A DNA stretch of 64,000 bases from Hirsutella rhossiliensis (taxonomy: Eukaryota > Ascomycota > Sordariomycetes > Hypocreales > Ophiocordycipitaceae), in assembly GCF_020360975.1 (NCBI RefSeq), contig NW_025408675.1:2480001-2544000 (forward strand), given 5' to 3'. Under the pieces are notes generated by a model. The model saw only the letters and a program-made list of their open reading frames with translations, had not been told where the DNA came from and ran no database searches. Of this stretch, positions 22,297 through 35,418 are shown in pieces (the stretch's first letter is position 1; each line of letters begins with the position of its first letter). The position numbers were made by a program, and so were the translations under genes.

Positions 22297-23664
22297 GCGC
22301 CCATGATGAGACGGCAAACACCGACCCTCAAACCAATCCTGCCGCAAGCGCGCGCTCCCAGGTGCTCCTGATGTGGCCTGATATCGAGGGGCGTTAAAGC
22401 GGCTGAGTTTGCTTGCGAGAGTGGCAGGGTTCCCGGCAAGAGGGAACAAAGGTCATGCCTGGAGGTGAGCACTGGTCGGTTATAAAGTCTTGTCCTTGTG
22501 GCCAGCATCTTCCTTGCCCTTCTCCCAGCAGTCATTTCGTCTCCACACTACGCTTATTGCGATAGGGCCTGACCAACAACGCATTGCGCAAAGTAAGCTA
22601 GACAAGATTTCCAAATAAAAGAGCATCTACACCCCATTTAGCAGCGTTCATCGTGTCAAAGAGAGAAGACATACTCCTCCTTGCGTAAATGCATGTCCAT
22701 CTCTATTCTTAATATATTGAGCTAGTAGGGGACCGCTTAGATTCCTTCTTGGGGAAGGTTGCTATTAAGAAAGGGGCCGCTTTCTGCCTTTCAGCTTAAT
22801 GATGCCTCTACACATATGAGGGCTATATCTATAGATATAGCAGGGGGGGGGGGACGGTCAGCTTGACCACATACTCCTAGCGAGAACTACAGCCACTAGG
22901 ATCAATCCTCGAGCGGCTCCATCTACACTTCCGGATGCTGCCCGGTAATTGGCTTTATCTCTGATAATATATCTATCCACCTATATCACAGGTAAAAATA
23001 CTGAATTCTCTTGGGAGGCCTGATCGCGGAATATACCTGATCACCTCTATGGCAAATTGGCTGGCAGACGGGCTGCCTGCGCTGCGTAACGGAAAGTCCT
23101 TCGGAGAAAAGGTACCCATAGTTATATACTTCCCTAATAGAGGAAGAGCAGATCTATTTCTAAGTCCCTCTACTCTAATGTTCCGGTGGGGCATGTAACT
23201 GCAGCCGCTTTGTGATCCTAGTGGGCTGCAATCAGTGTGACGAGGGCATCACCAAAACAGTAAGTCAGTAAAGCGCTCATCCACAACGGGCAGCAAGATT
23301 GTCACAAGGCCACGAAAACTTAGCTAGACCACGCATATCGCATGCTAACCTTCCAGCTGCCCACGTCATTGACTGCAAGGGGGTTTCAAAAAGACAACTT
23401 CCCATCCATTTTGTGACCCCACCCAGCGCCTTTGAAGAAGACGTTGACATGATACTAGCAAAAGAGTTAGATTAGTACCTTACCTAGAATTCCAATAATT
23501 CTGCTATAAGAATTACCCTTATTCCCCTCTTGGGCCTACAAATCTTTGTGTCTGTACCATCTTTCGCGCCTCCAAAACACCCTCTTTACTTTACGACTTG
23601 AAACGCATCCGCATTCCTGTCTCCCGCTCCTCAGCCTCTGTCTCAGACATTCGTCAGTAAAGGC
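22297..23664. other. Intergenic, nothing firmly recognised
   Basis: Mixed composition with a run of 11 G at about 22843-22853 and an AT-rich patch at 22680-22830. A 73-residue antisense ORF at 22973-23194 has no recognisable motif. The last 200 bases are the presumed promoter of the terpene synthase gene. Confidence 0.45.
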
Positions 23665-24690
23665 ATGATGAATGCCGAGAAGATTGCGAGGCAGCAGCCT
23701 CTTGACGGGGCGACGCAGACGCAGCTTGTTGGGCAGAAGATCAGGGAATTTGTGAAGGACATGGGCTTCTCCCTTCAGCAAAGCTCTGTGACTCGTGACC
23801 TAGATCTCGAAGACAAGGTAATGCACAAAGTTGCGGAGTTGAAGCTCTCCGATGCTGCATTCCGGCCCCTGCAATATCTTCACCAGCCTAGTTGCTTGTT
23901 TGCTTCCCTCTGCCACCAACACCTTTCAATGAACGTCAAGGTAATCTCTAGTGTTCACTGTACGTATCCAGGCTGATTTGTATGCAGTCTAACAAGTCCC
24001 TAGGTATACATTGCCGTGTATGCAATTTTGACCATTGGAGCCGATGATCTTCTAGTCGACGTACCAGAGATGCGCACATTTGCCCTGAAATTCGGCAAGG
24101 CAGAGCCCCAAGGCCACCCTCACTTAGATTGCCTTGCACGTCATCTGACAATCGAGACTCCCAAGTATTTTGGAGACTCTGGAACGAACATCATCATCGG
24201 CTCCACCCTCGACGCCATCAACGGCCTTGCATTAGAGGCGGCATTCCCAGGAGGGTTTCCAAAAGCGACAGCCGGATTTTCTTTGTGGATGCGGGTCGAA
24301 AATGGGTATGGGGCCGCCTTTGGCTATTTTCTATTTCCTGAATGTGAGTTTCCCGAGCGAGAATGTCTCGCAAGTTACGTGCAGATTGTACCAAACTTGC
24401 GCGATATCATATGCTATGTGAACGACATTATCTCCTTCTATAAGGAGCGAGTTCTTGCAAAGGAGAACAGTCTCATTTCCAATCTCGCCCAGGAAAAGGT
24501 GTGCAGCGACTTGGCAGCTCTGGCTTGGACAAGTGACCACACACTGTCTCTAGACAGAACTATTCGGAGGTCGCTAAGCTCGGAAACAAAGGTTTTAGAA
24601 GCCTATCATGTGTATATGCTTGGCTACATCGAATGGCATTTTCGTGTTGGAAGGTACAAGTTGGACCAAATTGGGTTGAGTCTGACTTAG
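23665..24690 (+). CDS. Sesquiterpene synthase, TRI5/trichodiene-synthase family
   Basis: Exons 23665-23940 and 24004-24690, with a 63-bp intron (23941-24003: GTAATC donor, GTCTAAC branch, TAG acceptor), give 320 residues. Class I terpene cyclase motifs are present: DDLLVD (residues 106-111, the aspartate-rich metal site), NDIISFYKE (232-240, the NSE/DTE magnesium site with N, S and E intact) and GRYKL near the C-terminus (the RY diphosphate sensor). Order and spacing match the TRI5 family, which cyclises farnesyl diphosphate. The product cannot be read from sequence; trichodiene is only one known family product, and longiborneol synthase also belongs here. It is somewhat short at the N-terminus, so an upstream exon may be missed. 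No P450, transporter or regulator gene adjoins it. It lies 1.4 kb from the hAT element. Confidence 0.8.
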
Positions 24691-25258
24691 GCCTCAACTA
24701 AATGTTAAGAAATAAGGAAGGGCAATTACATAAATCTGCTACCGTAGCACACTGTGTTACAGGAGCATTCCGTGTTCCAGGGCGACTAATTCCTTAAAGG
24801 CTGAGTGGGGGACTGTAGTGCTTGTGCCTAAATCGAAAAGGTCAGCAACATGGCATGGTTAGAGAGTACTTGTAGATAAAAAAGGCTACATTCACGAGGG
24901 TAAACCCTTGCTTCCTAGGAAACTAGAACAAGATACTCTCTACTTCAGCCTATAGCGCTAAAAGATTGACTGCTAAACCAGCACAGAGTGTACTGTTGTG
25001 CTGGACCGCTCTTGGTCGGCTGGTTAATTAGGCAGTTTGGTCACCGGCAGTTAAAGAGTTTAAGAGCGAGGTCGGCACAACCCACACAGTCTCTTCTCCA
25101 TGCAAAGGTCCACCCCAATTACTAACGAAGCTGCCACCGTGCTTGTGCATAAATGACTCGCTGCTTGCAATCTCCCAACCTTGGCCACATTATGAGCCAT
25201 CGGACACGCAAACAGAGCGCGACTTGTTCCTTCTCTTGCCACTCCTTGGGCAGGCATC
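24691..25258. other. Intergenic, nothing recognised
   Basis: The 3' flank of the terpene synthase gene and the promoter region of the MTHFR-like gene. No repeat or RNA motif is seen. Confidence 0.5.
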
Positions 25259-26398
25259 ATGAGACTCGCTTTATGGGGTTGCTTTGTATCCACGTGTCTG
25301 GTAGCCGCCGTGGCGCCCGGGTCAAGTCCCGAGGCCATACTATCGGCCCCTCCCGGCCGAGCTGCTGCCAATGATGGGCGCGGCGAAGCGAAGCCGGCCG
25401 ACGCGGCGGAAAGAATCTCGGACAAGATAGCCGCCTTGCCGGCCGACGACGAGTACTACTCGCTCGAATTGGTCCCGCCCCAGAGCGAGACAAGCCTCGC
25501 CAAGTTGCGGCAGCGCATCGACAGCGCGAAGCAAGACGGACGACTGCTCTTCGTCAGCGTTACCTGGCGTATTGGCAACACGACGCCGGAGCAGTCACTG
25601 GAGTTCGCCGAGCTGTGCCAGCGCGAGCTTGGCGTCACGGCACTGCTGCACATGTCGGGTACCAACATGAGCACTCAGGAGATGGACAGGACGCTGGAGG
25701 ATGTAAGGGCTCGTGGCATCCGAAACATCTTTGCCGTCCGCGGCAACCGATTGCCAGGTGCCGAGAACAGCGCAGTGCCGCAAGCCTTTCCCTGGGCTGT
25801 CGACCTGGTGCGGCACATACGAGAGAAACACGGCGACTACTTCTGCATCGGCGTCGCGGCCTACCCCGAGGGCCATTTCAACGCGAGCGATGCGCGAAGC
25901 CAGAGCCTTGAACACGACCTCCCCTTCCTCGCGAAAAAGGTCGAGGCCGGCGCCGACTTTGTCATCTCGCAGCTGTTCTTCAACGGCAGCGCCTACGATA
26001 GTTTCGAGACAAGACTGAGGGAGTATTCTAACGCCTTTGCAACCATCCCCATCTTGCCCGGAATCCTGCCCATCCAGAGCAAAAGTTCGGTAGAATTTGG
26101 CGCAAGGCTGGCCCATGCGACGGTGCCCGACGACCTCATAAGCCGGCTAGATAAGTTCGAGGGAAACAAGGACAAGGTCCGGGACGAGGGCGCCAACGCT
26201 GTAAGCGAGCTGGTCCAACAGGTCCGCGCCACGCAGTGCAGACATGGCGGTCCTAGGGGGTACCATTTCTTCAACGCGAACGAGGGCAAGTCCGTGTCGC
26301 TCATCCTCGACAAGTCCAACATCGTCCCGGGGCCTGGCAGGTGCAGCAACCAAGGCGCGCTTTTTGGTTGTCGCAGCACCGACTCGGCGGCGACGTAA
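25259..26398 (+). CDS. Methylenetetrahydrofolate reductase-like protein, catalytic domain only
   Basis: An intronless 379-residue ORF. Residues about 66-315 match the flavin-dependent MTHFR barrel: SLELVPP (catalytic-type Glu70), FVSVTW, LHMSGTNM, NIFAVRG (156-162), GVAAYPEGH, GADFVISQLFF (Gln238) and GYHFFNANEGKSVSLIL. MTHFR reduces 5,10-methylene- to 5-methyl-tetrahydrofolate for methionine synthesis. Three oddities stand out. The usual RGD reads RGN (Asn163) at the position of E. coli Asp120, which tunes the flavin. The SAM-binding regulatory domain of eukaryotic MTHFR is absent; the protein ends soon after the barrel. Residues 1-20 (LALWGCFVSTCLVAAVA) look like a signal or membrane anchor, unexpected for a cytosolic enzyme. 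After the stop, another frame reads an Arg-rich segment like the normal interdomain linker, so it may be a truncated paralogue. Confidence 0.8.
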   Translation: MRLALWGCFVSTCLVAAVAPGSSPEAILSAPPGRAAANDGRGEAKPADAAERISDKIAALPADDEYYSLELVPPQSETSLAKLRQRIDSAKQDGRLLFVSVTWRIGNTTPEQSLEFAELCQRELGVTALLHMSGTNMSTQEMDRTLEDVRARGIRNIFAVRGNRLPGAENSAVPQAFPWAVDLVRHIREKHGDYFCIGVAAYPEGHFNASDARSQSLEHDLPFLAKKVEAGADFVISQLFFNGSAYDSFETRLREYSNAFATIPILPGILPIQSKSSVEFGARLAHATVPDDLISRLDKFEGNKDKVRDEGANAVSELVQQVRATQCRHGGPRGYHFFNANEGKSVSLILDKSNIVPGPGRCSNQGALFGCRSTDSAAT

Positions 26399-26920
26399 CC
26401 GACGACGGTGGCAGATGTCGTCGCTGGCCATGATTGCTGCGATTGCACGGCGGGGTGTTGGTTCTGCCGAGTCTGCGCACATGGTTTCCATATAGAAAGG
26501 CCTGCAATCCATTGTGCGAACACCTGTGTTGCGAGTCATTAGAAACCAGAAATATGACTCGGATTCCAATTGCAAGCATCGCCACGCAGGTGGTCGTTGG
26601 TTGAATTGCGTATCGGACGACACTATTCGTAGACTACTGGTACTTACAGTACATACATATAACTGAAACTTCACTCCAGCACCCAGAAAGCCCTGCGTTT
26701 TCTCTGAACCCGGGCGACTCACAGTGGACGGCTCCGCTGGCAGTGCAAACGGGTGCTGTAGGACGAGGCTCCAAGGTGGGGCATCGGCCGTCGGCGCTTG
26801 GCGATGCCGATGGATGTACCGAGTAGCGCCAACCAAATTTCTCGACGGCAATTTTTCCCCTACAGCGTCGCCATCGTGACGGCTTCAACACCTCGCCAAA
26901 CCCCCCACGACAGCGGCGAA
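26399..26920. other. Intergenic, between the MTHFR-like gene and DBP4
   Basis: Contains the DBP4 promoter. The first 95 bases stay open in a shifted frame of the MTHFR-like gene (Arg-rich, then stop near 26,495). Nothing else is recognised. Confidence 0.5.
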
Positions 26921-29447
26921 ATGGCAACCCAGCCCCCCCGGCGGAAGCAGGCCCCCCCAAAGCTGGGCAAGACCGAGGTGCGCCAGCAAAAGAGGAAGAG
27001 GGACCACGACGACCTGCAGGCGCTCGAGGCCGCCGTCGCCAACCTCGTAAGGCCCTTTCTTTTCGCCTCCCATCGCATCACCTGTGACTGACCTTCTCCA
27101 GGGCCCCAAGTCGACCGACATCCAAAACTTCTCCGACCTCCCCCTCGCCGAGCCCACCGCCGCCGGCCTCAAGGCCTCGCACTTCCAGTCCCTGACCGAC
27201 GTCCAGCAGCGTGCCATCCCCCTCGGACTCAAGGGTTGCGACATCCTCGGCGCCGCCAAGACGGGCAGCGGCAAGACGCTGGCCTTTCTCGTCCCCGTCT
27301 TGGACAAGCTCTACCGCGCCCAGTGGACAGAGTTCGACGGCCTCGGCGCCCTCATCATCTCCCCGACCCGCGAGCTCGCCGTCCAGATCTTCCACGTCCT
27401 CCGCAAGATCGGCCGGTACCATGCCTTTTCCGCCGGCCTCGTTATCGGCGGCAAGAGCCTCAAGGACGAGGCCGAGCGCCTGTCTCGCATGAACATTCTC
27501 GTTTGCACACCCGGCCGCATGCTCCAGCACCTCGACCAGACCGCCGGCTTCAACGCCGATAACCTGCAAGTGCTGGTCCTCGACGAGGCCGACCGCATCA
27601 TGGATATGGGCTTCCAGTCTGCCGTCGACGCACTCGTCGAGCACCTGCCCAAGACGCGTCAGACCCTCCTCTTCAGCGCCACCCAGAGCAAAAAGGTCTC
27701 CGACTTGGCCCGCCTCAGCCTCCGCGACCCCGAGTACGTCTCCGTCCACGAGGCCGCCGCCACCGCCACCCCGACCAACCTCCAGCAACACTACATCGTC
27801 ACGCCCCTGCCTGAAAAACTCGACAACCTCTACGGCTTCATCAAGTCGAACCTCACGAGCAAGATCATCGTCTTCCTCAGCTCAGGCAAGCAGGTTCGCT
27901 TCGTCTACGAGAGCTTCCGCCACCTCCAGCCCGGTATCCCCCTGCTCCACCTCCACGGCCGCCAAAAGCAGGTGGCGCGCCTCGAAATCACCTCCCGCTT
28001 CACCGCCGCGAAGAACTCGTGCCTGTTTGCCACGGACGTGGTTGCCCGCGGCATCGACTTTCCTGCCGTCGACTGGGTCATACAAGCCGACTGCCCCGAG
28101 GACGTCGACACGTACATTCACCGGGTCGGTCGGACGGCTCGCTACCAGAGCACTGGCCATGCCGTACTCTTTCTTGATCCGAGCGAGGAGACCGGCATGA
28201 TCAGGAAGCTCCAACAAAAGAAGATTCCCATCCAGAAGGTCCACGTCAAGGAAAAGAAGAAGCGTGACATCAAAGACCAATTACAAAACATGTGCTTCCA
28301 GAACCCAGATCTCAAGTACCTCGGGCAAAAGGCCTTTATCAGCTACACGCGAGCGATCCATCTGCAAAAAGACAAAGACGTCTTCAAGCTCAGCAAACTC
28401 GACCTCGACGCCTTTGCCGCAAGCATGGGCCTGCCGGGGACGCCTCAAATCAAGTTCCAAAAGGGCGAGGACGTGAAAAGGATCAAGAACGCACCGCGCG
28501 CAGGCATGTCGGGTGGGTCCGAGTCGGAATCGGACGCGGACGACGAGGGCGTGAAACTGAAAAAGAACAAGAACAAGAACGAGGTCCGGACAAAATACGA
28601 CAAGATGTTTGAGCGGCAGAACCAGGATGTGCTGTCCAGTCACTACTCGAAACTCGTCGTGGACAGCAGTCAGGGTGACCAGGCCCAGCGAGGTGACGAT
28701 GACGACGATGACGAGTTCCTCCAGGTCAAGCGGCGCCTAAACGACGACGACCTGGACGCAGAGTCCAAAAAGGCAGACGTCAGCGCCGCAAAGGTCATCG
28801 AGGGCCTCGGCGGCGACGAGCCATACGTGGTGGACTCGAAGCGGCGCGAAAAGGCGCTGCAGTCCAAGAAGAAGATGCTCAAGTTCAAGGGCAACCCGAC
28901 CAAGCTCGTCTTTGACGACGACGGCGCCGCCCACGCCATCTACGAGCTGCAGGACAAGGACGACTTTGAGCAGCAAGGCCCCGCGCACGAGCAGCGGCAG
29001 CGCTTCGTCGAGAGCGAGGCGGCACGCGTGCGCGAAGCCGACGTCGACGACAAGCAGCTCGCCAGGCAGCGCAAGCGGGAGAAGCGCGACCGGCGAAGGG
29101 CCAGGGAGGCCCTCGAGCAGCAGGCCCTGTCGACGGACGAGGCTGGGCCCCCGCCCGTGCTGGGCGGCGCCGACGTCGACGGCGGTAGGCAAGACGCGCT
29201 GGCTTTGCTGCGGTCGCTGCCCTTGGCCGGCGCCGGCGCCGGCGAGTCCGGGGCCGAGGAGCCTGAGGCCGAGCCGCCGCGGAAAAAGGCCAAGAAATGG
29301 TTCCAAGACGACGAGTCCGACGGCGCCAAGAACGGCTGCAGCAAAACGAAGAAGACGAGCAAGGCGGGCAAGGTGTTCGAGGTCGACGAGCAGCCCGAGA
29401 CGCTCGAGGGCCTGGAAGCCCTGGCCACGGGGCTGCTGGATGGGTGA
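26921..29447 (+). CDS. DBP4: ATP-dependent DEAD-box RNA helicase Dbp4
   Basis: Exons 26921-27046 and 27102-29447, with a 55-bp intron (27047-27101), give 823 residues. It is the orthologue of yeast Dbp4/Hca4 and human DDX10, a nucleolar helicase needed for early 18S rRNA processing and release of U14 snoRNA from pre-ribosomes. Motifs: FSDLPL and QRAIPLGL (Q-motif region), AAKTGSGKT (Walker A, 93-101), PTREL, DEAD (203-206), SAT (234-236), and HRVGRTAR (from 382). The long acidic and lysine-rich C-terminal tail (about 480-823) is typical of the family. The start at 26921 gives a basic N-terminus ([11 protein letters not shown]) known in Dbp4. The second exon alone has no good ATG, which supports the intron. 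It is convergent with the SUN-domain gene, 400 bp apart. Confidence 0.95.
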
Positions 29448-29847
29448 GACGCGCGTGGACCGGCGGCGGCGTCTGGACAGGATATATACCCCCCCCGTCG
29501 CTCCGAATGTCTACGCTACATATGGCAAAAGGGCTTCACCGCGCTGGTTTTTCTTGGAAAACGGAGTGCAGTCGCAGATACATATCAGCGGCAAAGTTGG
29601 GGAAAATTGCAATATCTGGACATGTTTCGGGGTCGAGGCCCGCTAATATGAGTGCCATCCTTGCTTCAACTGTTGGAGAATGAGCCTCTCCCGCTTCCCT
29701 TTTCTCCCAACGCCTTGTGCAACAGCCGCATTGTAGGTATCATTCGTTCCCAAAAGCAAAACAAGAGCAGAAATTCCGTCGGTCAAACAGCAACCGACCC
29801 TCTCTGTTCGCCGTACTCCTTCCTTCCGCGTCGACTCGGCGTGTTGG
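29448..29847. terminator. Shared 3' region of DBP4 and the SUN-domain gene
   Basis: A convergent intergenic region of 400 bp. No repeat or RNA gene is visible; polyadenylation signals for both genes must lie here but none is distinctive. Confidence 0.4.
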
Positions 29848-32800
29848 TCACTGCCAGCCCCCTTCCCCTCCGGCGAGCTCATCGTCGCCGTCGCCCAGCT
29901 CGACATTGTGCCCGTAGAGCCGGACGCGGTAAAAGCACGTGTGGTTGACGGCGCCGTGGTTGCTTACGGCCCGCACCACGACGTGATCCGTGTCGGCCCC
30001 CAGCGCCACCAGCTCGCTGCTGAGACGGTGCACGTGCACGCCGCCATGCAGCTCGGCGCCGGCGTAGACGAAGCGGCCGACCATGACGAAGCGCTCCGGC
30101 AGGTCGGCGGGCTTGTAGTTCCATCCGTCGACGCTGTCCTCGCCGTCGGCCGACGTAGGCAGGTGCGCCGCCGCAAAGTCACGCACGCGCTCGCGCACCA
30201 CGGCGTCGTCGATGGCGGCGTAGAGCTCAATCTCGCGCGGCCGGGCGCCCGGCTCCGTCGTCGCCCCCGGCAAGATGTGCTCGACGACGAGGTGCTGCGG
30301 CACCACACGGTAAGCCAGCTGCACGGCGAGCGAGGCGCCGTGCGGGTTGCCGCGGTGGTTGCACGAGCGCGCCGCGCACCAGCAGTCGCCGTCGTCGTGC
30401 CACGGCTGCAGGGCGGCAATGTGCGGGTTCCGGGCGCGCAGGCCCTTTCTATGGGCCTTGAGCGTCGAGTAGGTTTTGGAGAAGGGGTCGTACGTGGCCG
30501 AGGAGTGCTTCGCGTCAACGGTGGCCCCGGCCGCGGGCGAAAAGTAGTTGACCTGGTTGCGCAGCTCCGTGTCCCAGTGGGCGTGGATCTTGCCCCTGGC
30601 CAGGGCCTCGAGGTTGATGTCGGCAAAGGCCTTGCGCAGTAGCCCGTTGACCAGCGCCGTGACTTCAGCGCCGCTCATGCCGGGAGGGGTGTCTCCCTTG
30701 GCCAGGTCGATGGACTCGCGCACCAACTTTTCGAGCTGCGGTTGGAGCTCGGCAAGCTCTGCCCGGAACTCGGAGAGGTGGCTGGAGACTTCGCTCTGCA
30801 CGAGCCGCAGGTATTCGTCGCGCCCGACAAAGCGGCCTTGGTGCTCGTACTCTTTGATTTGCTCCTTGACCGTCTTGCCGAGGCGCTCGTCCCATTCGCG
30901 CTGCGACCCCGCAGACTTGATCTGGTCCAGAGCAGACCCGAGGCTCTGCTTGACCTTGGCGTCGTTTTCCCTGACCCACGTTTCCCAGAGCGTCAACCGG
31001 TCGACCAACTTGCTTTCGACTTTGCCTATGCTAATGTTGAGCTTGTTCGTAAACGCCGCGTCTCCGACCAGGCGCATCGCAATGGCTTTCCACTGCCGCT
31101 CCGAGCTCATCTCGTAGTCACCACCTTTCCTGTTGAAAGTCAAGAATGATCCGTCCTCGTGGATCAGATCACGCAGGGCATGCCAGAATTCCGGAGCAAC
31201 CACGGGCTTGCCATCCTTGAGCTGCATATGCACGACTTTGGGCACAACAGCTTCTAGCTTCTCCAGAGACGCGTCGTGGAGTCTGCCGGCCTCGGTAAGC
31301 AAACGAAATGCCTGCTCTATCTTTTGAAGGTAGTCATCGATGTCCGAGTGGCGAGGGTCATCCGTCTCCCAGGAAGCCACGATGTCGTCCCAGCGATTGC
31401 GAGACGACCACGAGAGCGTGGGTAGTGAGCTTCTTATTTTCCTCGCGACGCCTCCTAGTGAGTACCACGGGGTGCCTCTCGCCACGGGCGACCAGAGGTC
31501 GTCGACAGCATCGGCTTTGAACCTGGCCATTCCCGCGCTCAGCAAAGCCAGTACCAAGACCAAGGTGAGTACGCCGGCAACGATGCGAGGAAGGATCTGC
31601 GTAGCTGACAGTATGTGCCGCCGCAGACTGGCGGAAACGACCGAGCTGTACAAGTCCACGAGCCGCTGCCCGGTGGCCTCGACCATCCAGGCCGTGGCCT
31701 TGACGTACGTCCAAGGGTTCAAAAGCTGCCACCAGTCAATAGCTGGTTCCTCTTCGAGCCCAGTGTTTGCACGTCTGTCGTCCCCATGACCAAGAAATCG
31801 CGTTGAATCGTGTTCCTGACTTGAGGGTATGTTTGAGACTGCAGTTGCTTTGGTTGCGCCGTTCAGCCACCGTCCAGTCTCTAGGTTGACCTCATTCCCG
31901 GAATCATCGTTTTCGGGTCCTACTTTCTTGGCATGATTGGCGACAGACGAGTCCTCGCCCGCATCCCGCCTGTTCGCGCGTTGCCGGAGTGGTTTCGGGT
32001 CCTGCGCCGCCGACGTAGAACTTTGCTGCTGTATCCTGTCCTCTGACTCCGGTGGGCTGGCCGGGCCCGCCCGGATTTGTCCAATGACAGACGCATTCCG
32101 GGTGCCCGCCATGTTGCTTGGAGCAGGTGTGTTGGTCCTTTCTCCTCGTCGCAAGCTGATGGGCTCGAAGGGCTGCTCTCCCTTGTCTTCCGAGTCGGCC
32201 TCATCCGCCCGTTCGGTACGTTCTCGATGCTCTGTTGCTGGCGCAGTGGAAGTTTGAGTCAGGGACATGGAATTGTTGGCTTCTGGCTTGCTTTGAGACT
32301 CGGAGAAATCGCTTTGCGCTGAATTCCGAAGGCGATGAGAGTGTAGGAAATTTGTAGTACGGGACTGAAACCTAGTGAGAGCGGCTCCAGTAGAGCCGAG
32401 CGCGCGGGTCGCTTGGCGAGGCGGTAGACTTCCGGGTGACGATGCTATCGTCGCATCCCCGTAGTAGTCGCTCTCCATGGCGAAGCTGCGGTTGTCGTCG
32501 ATTTCACTCTCCTCGGTCAACCGACCTGTGAAGGGTCCAGGAAAAGTTGGTGCGGGGGCTTGTGCTCTGGACTTGACGTTGGCTGAGCACAGTCAGTTAA
32601 GATTCATATGGAGAGGCCTGCGCCATGAATGACTCACAGGCAGCCACCGAAACGCTGGCTAACTCATCCTCATCTGGGTCGACGCTTTCTGACTGGGCGC
32701 GGGAAGTCGATGGAATGTCATCGTGCAGCTCATCTTGGTCGCGGCGGATGAGGGCGTTTCTGACGGCGTTGCTCAGGTCTAGCACCTGGCCTCGTTGAAG

Positions 32801-32998
32801 TCCTCGGCTAGGCCGTGAGGGAAGTGGCTCTGCTGCAGCGCCGTAAGAGTACTGCCGGCGTGAGCTGGGGGTAGCCTTGAGGGCTGGCAAGTTTGGCTTT
32901 TGGAAAGGGGACAAGGCGCTCCGAGTCGGCGGTGGATTTTCTGGTTCTCGGCTGGCGATTCTGGGCTGCTGCCGGACGGACGAGGCCTTGGGCGGCAT
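29848..32998 (-). CDS. SUN-domain inner nuclear membrane protein (Sad1-like)
   Basis: Exons 32998-32638 and 32582-29848, joined across a 55-bp intron (32583-32637: GTGAGT, CTTAACTGAC, CAG), give 1031 residues in frame. Layout: a long disordered, Ser/Glu-rich nucleoplasmic N-terminus; one transmembrane segment at about 450-472 (VAGVLTLVLVLALLSAG); a lumenal coiled-coil region; and a C-terminal SUN domain at about 825-1020. The SUN domain contains the ASLAVQLAYRVVPQHLVVEHI start, a CWCAARSC cysteine insert, and the SNHGAVNHTCFYRVRLYG end. SUN proteins pair with KASH proteins to bridge the nuclear envelope and link the spindle pole body or chromosomes to the cytoskeleton. The start MPPKASSVR was chosen because it fits fungal Sad1 proteins; an upstream in-frame ATG at 33193 is less likely. 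It is divergent from GAL10. Confidence 0.88.
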
Positions 32999-33930
32999 CC
33001 TAGCAAGGAAGATGGTAGATGGGGACGCGTTGGTGGATGCAGGTGAGCCTGAGCACGGGAGATGGGGAGAGGCGGTCCGAGGTGAGGAAATGGAGCTGCC
33101 GAGAAAACCGCGTTGGATAAGAGCGGGAAGCGGCTCTACCCGAGGGGCATGGCGTGAAATGAAGAGAAAGGGCCTCAGCGACTGGCCCTCCAAGCCCCGG
33201 ACACGTCGAGTTCAAGTCCAGGCGTGGTCCGGGCGCCGGGCAGTTCTTTGTTGGTGAAGGGACGCGTTCAGCTGTTTGCAGCTTGTGCAGGCCGTGTGAG
33301 TGCCGGTGATCAACAAAGGGCATTTTGGGGCGGAGCCGGGAGAAGAGCCATGGGGTTGTCTGTGAATCGGCGAGGCTTGTGAGGCGTCAAGAGCGATTCG
33401 GGCAGTCGTCGAGAGTGAGGATCATGGGCCAAAGATGGGAGCTGGAGAGTGCTGAGAAAGAGAAATTGAATCTGCAGATGCAAGAGTATAATGCGTCTCA
33501 AGTGACTGGCTTCAAAGAAGGATGCTCGCTCGTTGTGACGCAGCTCTGGGCTTGTTTTGTCGGTGATGGAGGCACGCGCGACGGAGCTTGGCGAAGCGCG
33601 CCGAGGATTAGGCGGCGCAAAGACGTGATCACGTGCCCAAATGCCGGCGGCGTCCACGTGGCTGAGGGGGGGGAATGGACCTGTGGCTTTTGTGCGACAA
33701 GGTGCCCATAGACGTACAGAGTGGGGTCCGTGACGGGAAGCACTGTATTCGCTCCTGTACCAAGAGCCACAAGCCAACATTCAGGGGTAAGCTCGTTAAT
33801 TTCATACCCCGCCATCCCATCAAACAATACCTCCCCGCCCTCATCTCCATCCGGCGTAGCTTCACCTGTCACCGCCCCTCTCCTCGACTCTTCTGCTCGT
33901 GAGAACACACACACAAAGAACGCGCGCACA
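32999..33930. promoter_or_regulatory. Divergent promoter region, SUN gene / GAL10
   Basis: 932 bp between two start codons facing apart. A CT-rich tract and CACACACACA lie just upstream of the GAL10 start (about 33,870-33,915). No convincing ORF or RNA gene. Confidence 0.5.
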
Positions 33931-35236
<1,306 letters not shown>

Positions 35237-35418
35237 CTAGGCTTGGAGGGCGAGACGGAGCAGGGTCACGGAAGGTGGAGACGAGTCAAGAAGGCTTCAT
35301 GTTTGGATGAAAGATGGTCAGGTGCCAAAGACGGTGACTGGAAAGGGCTCGGAAAGAAGCGCCCCCGACGAGGAATACGGTTCAATCAATCTGGAAAGGA
35401 GAAGACATGTCAATGAAG

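Noticed and set aside
21900..22535. 211-residue minus-strand ORF
   Set aside because: It crosses the right end of the hAT element and has no recognisable domain; an ORF spanning a transposon border is unlikely to be a gene.
27078..27791. 237-residue antisense ORF over DBP4
   Set aside because: It is a mirror frame of the helicase core; very Gly/Val/Glu-rich and without motifs.
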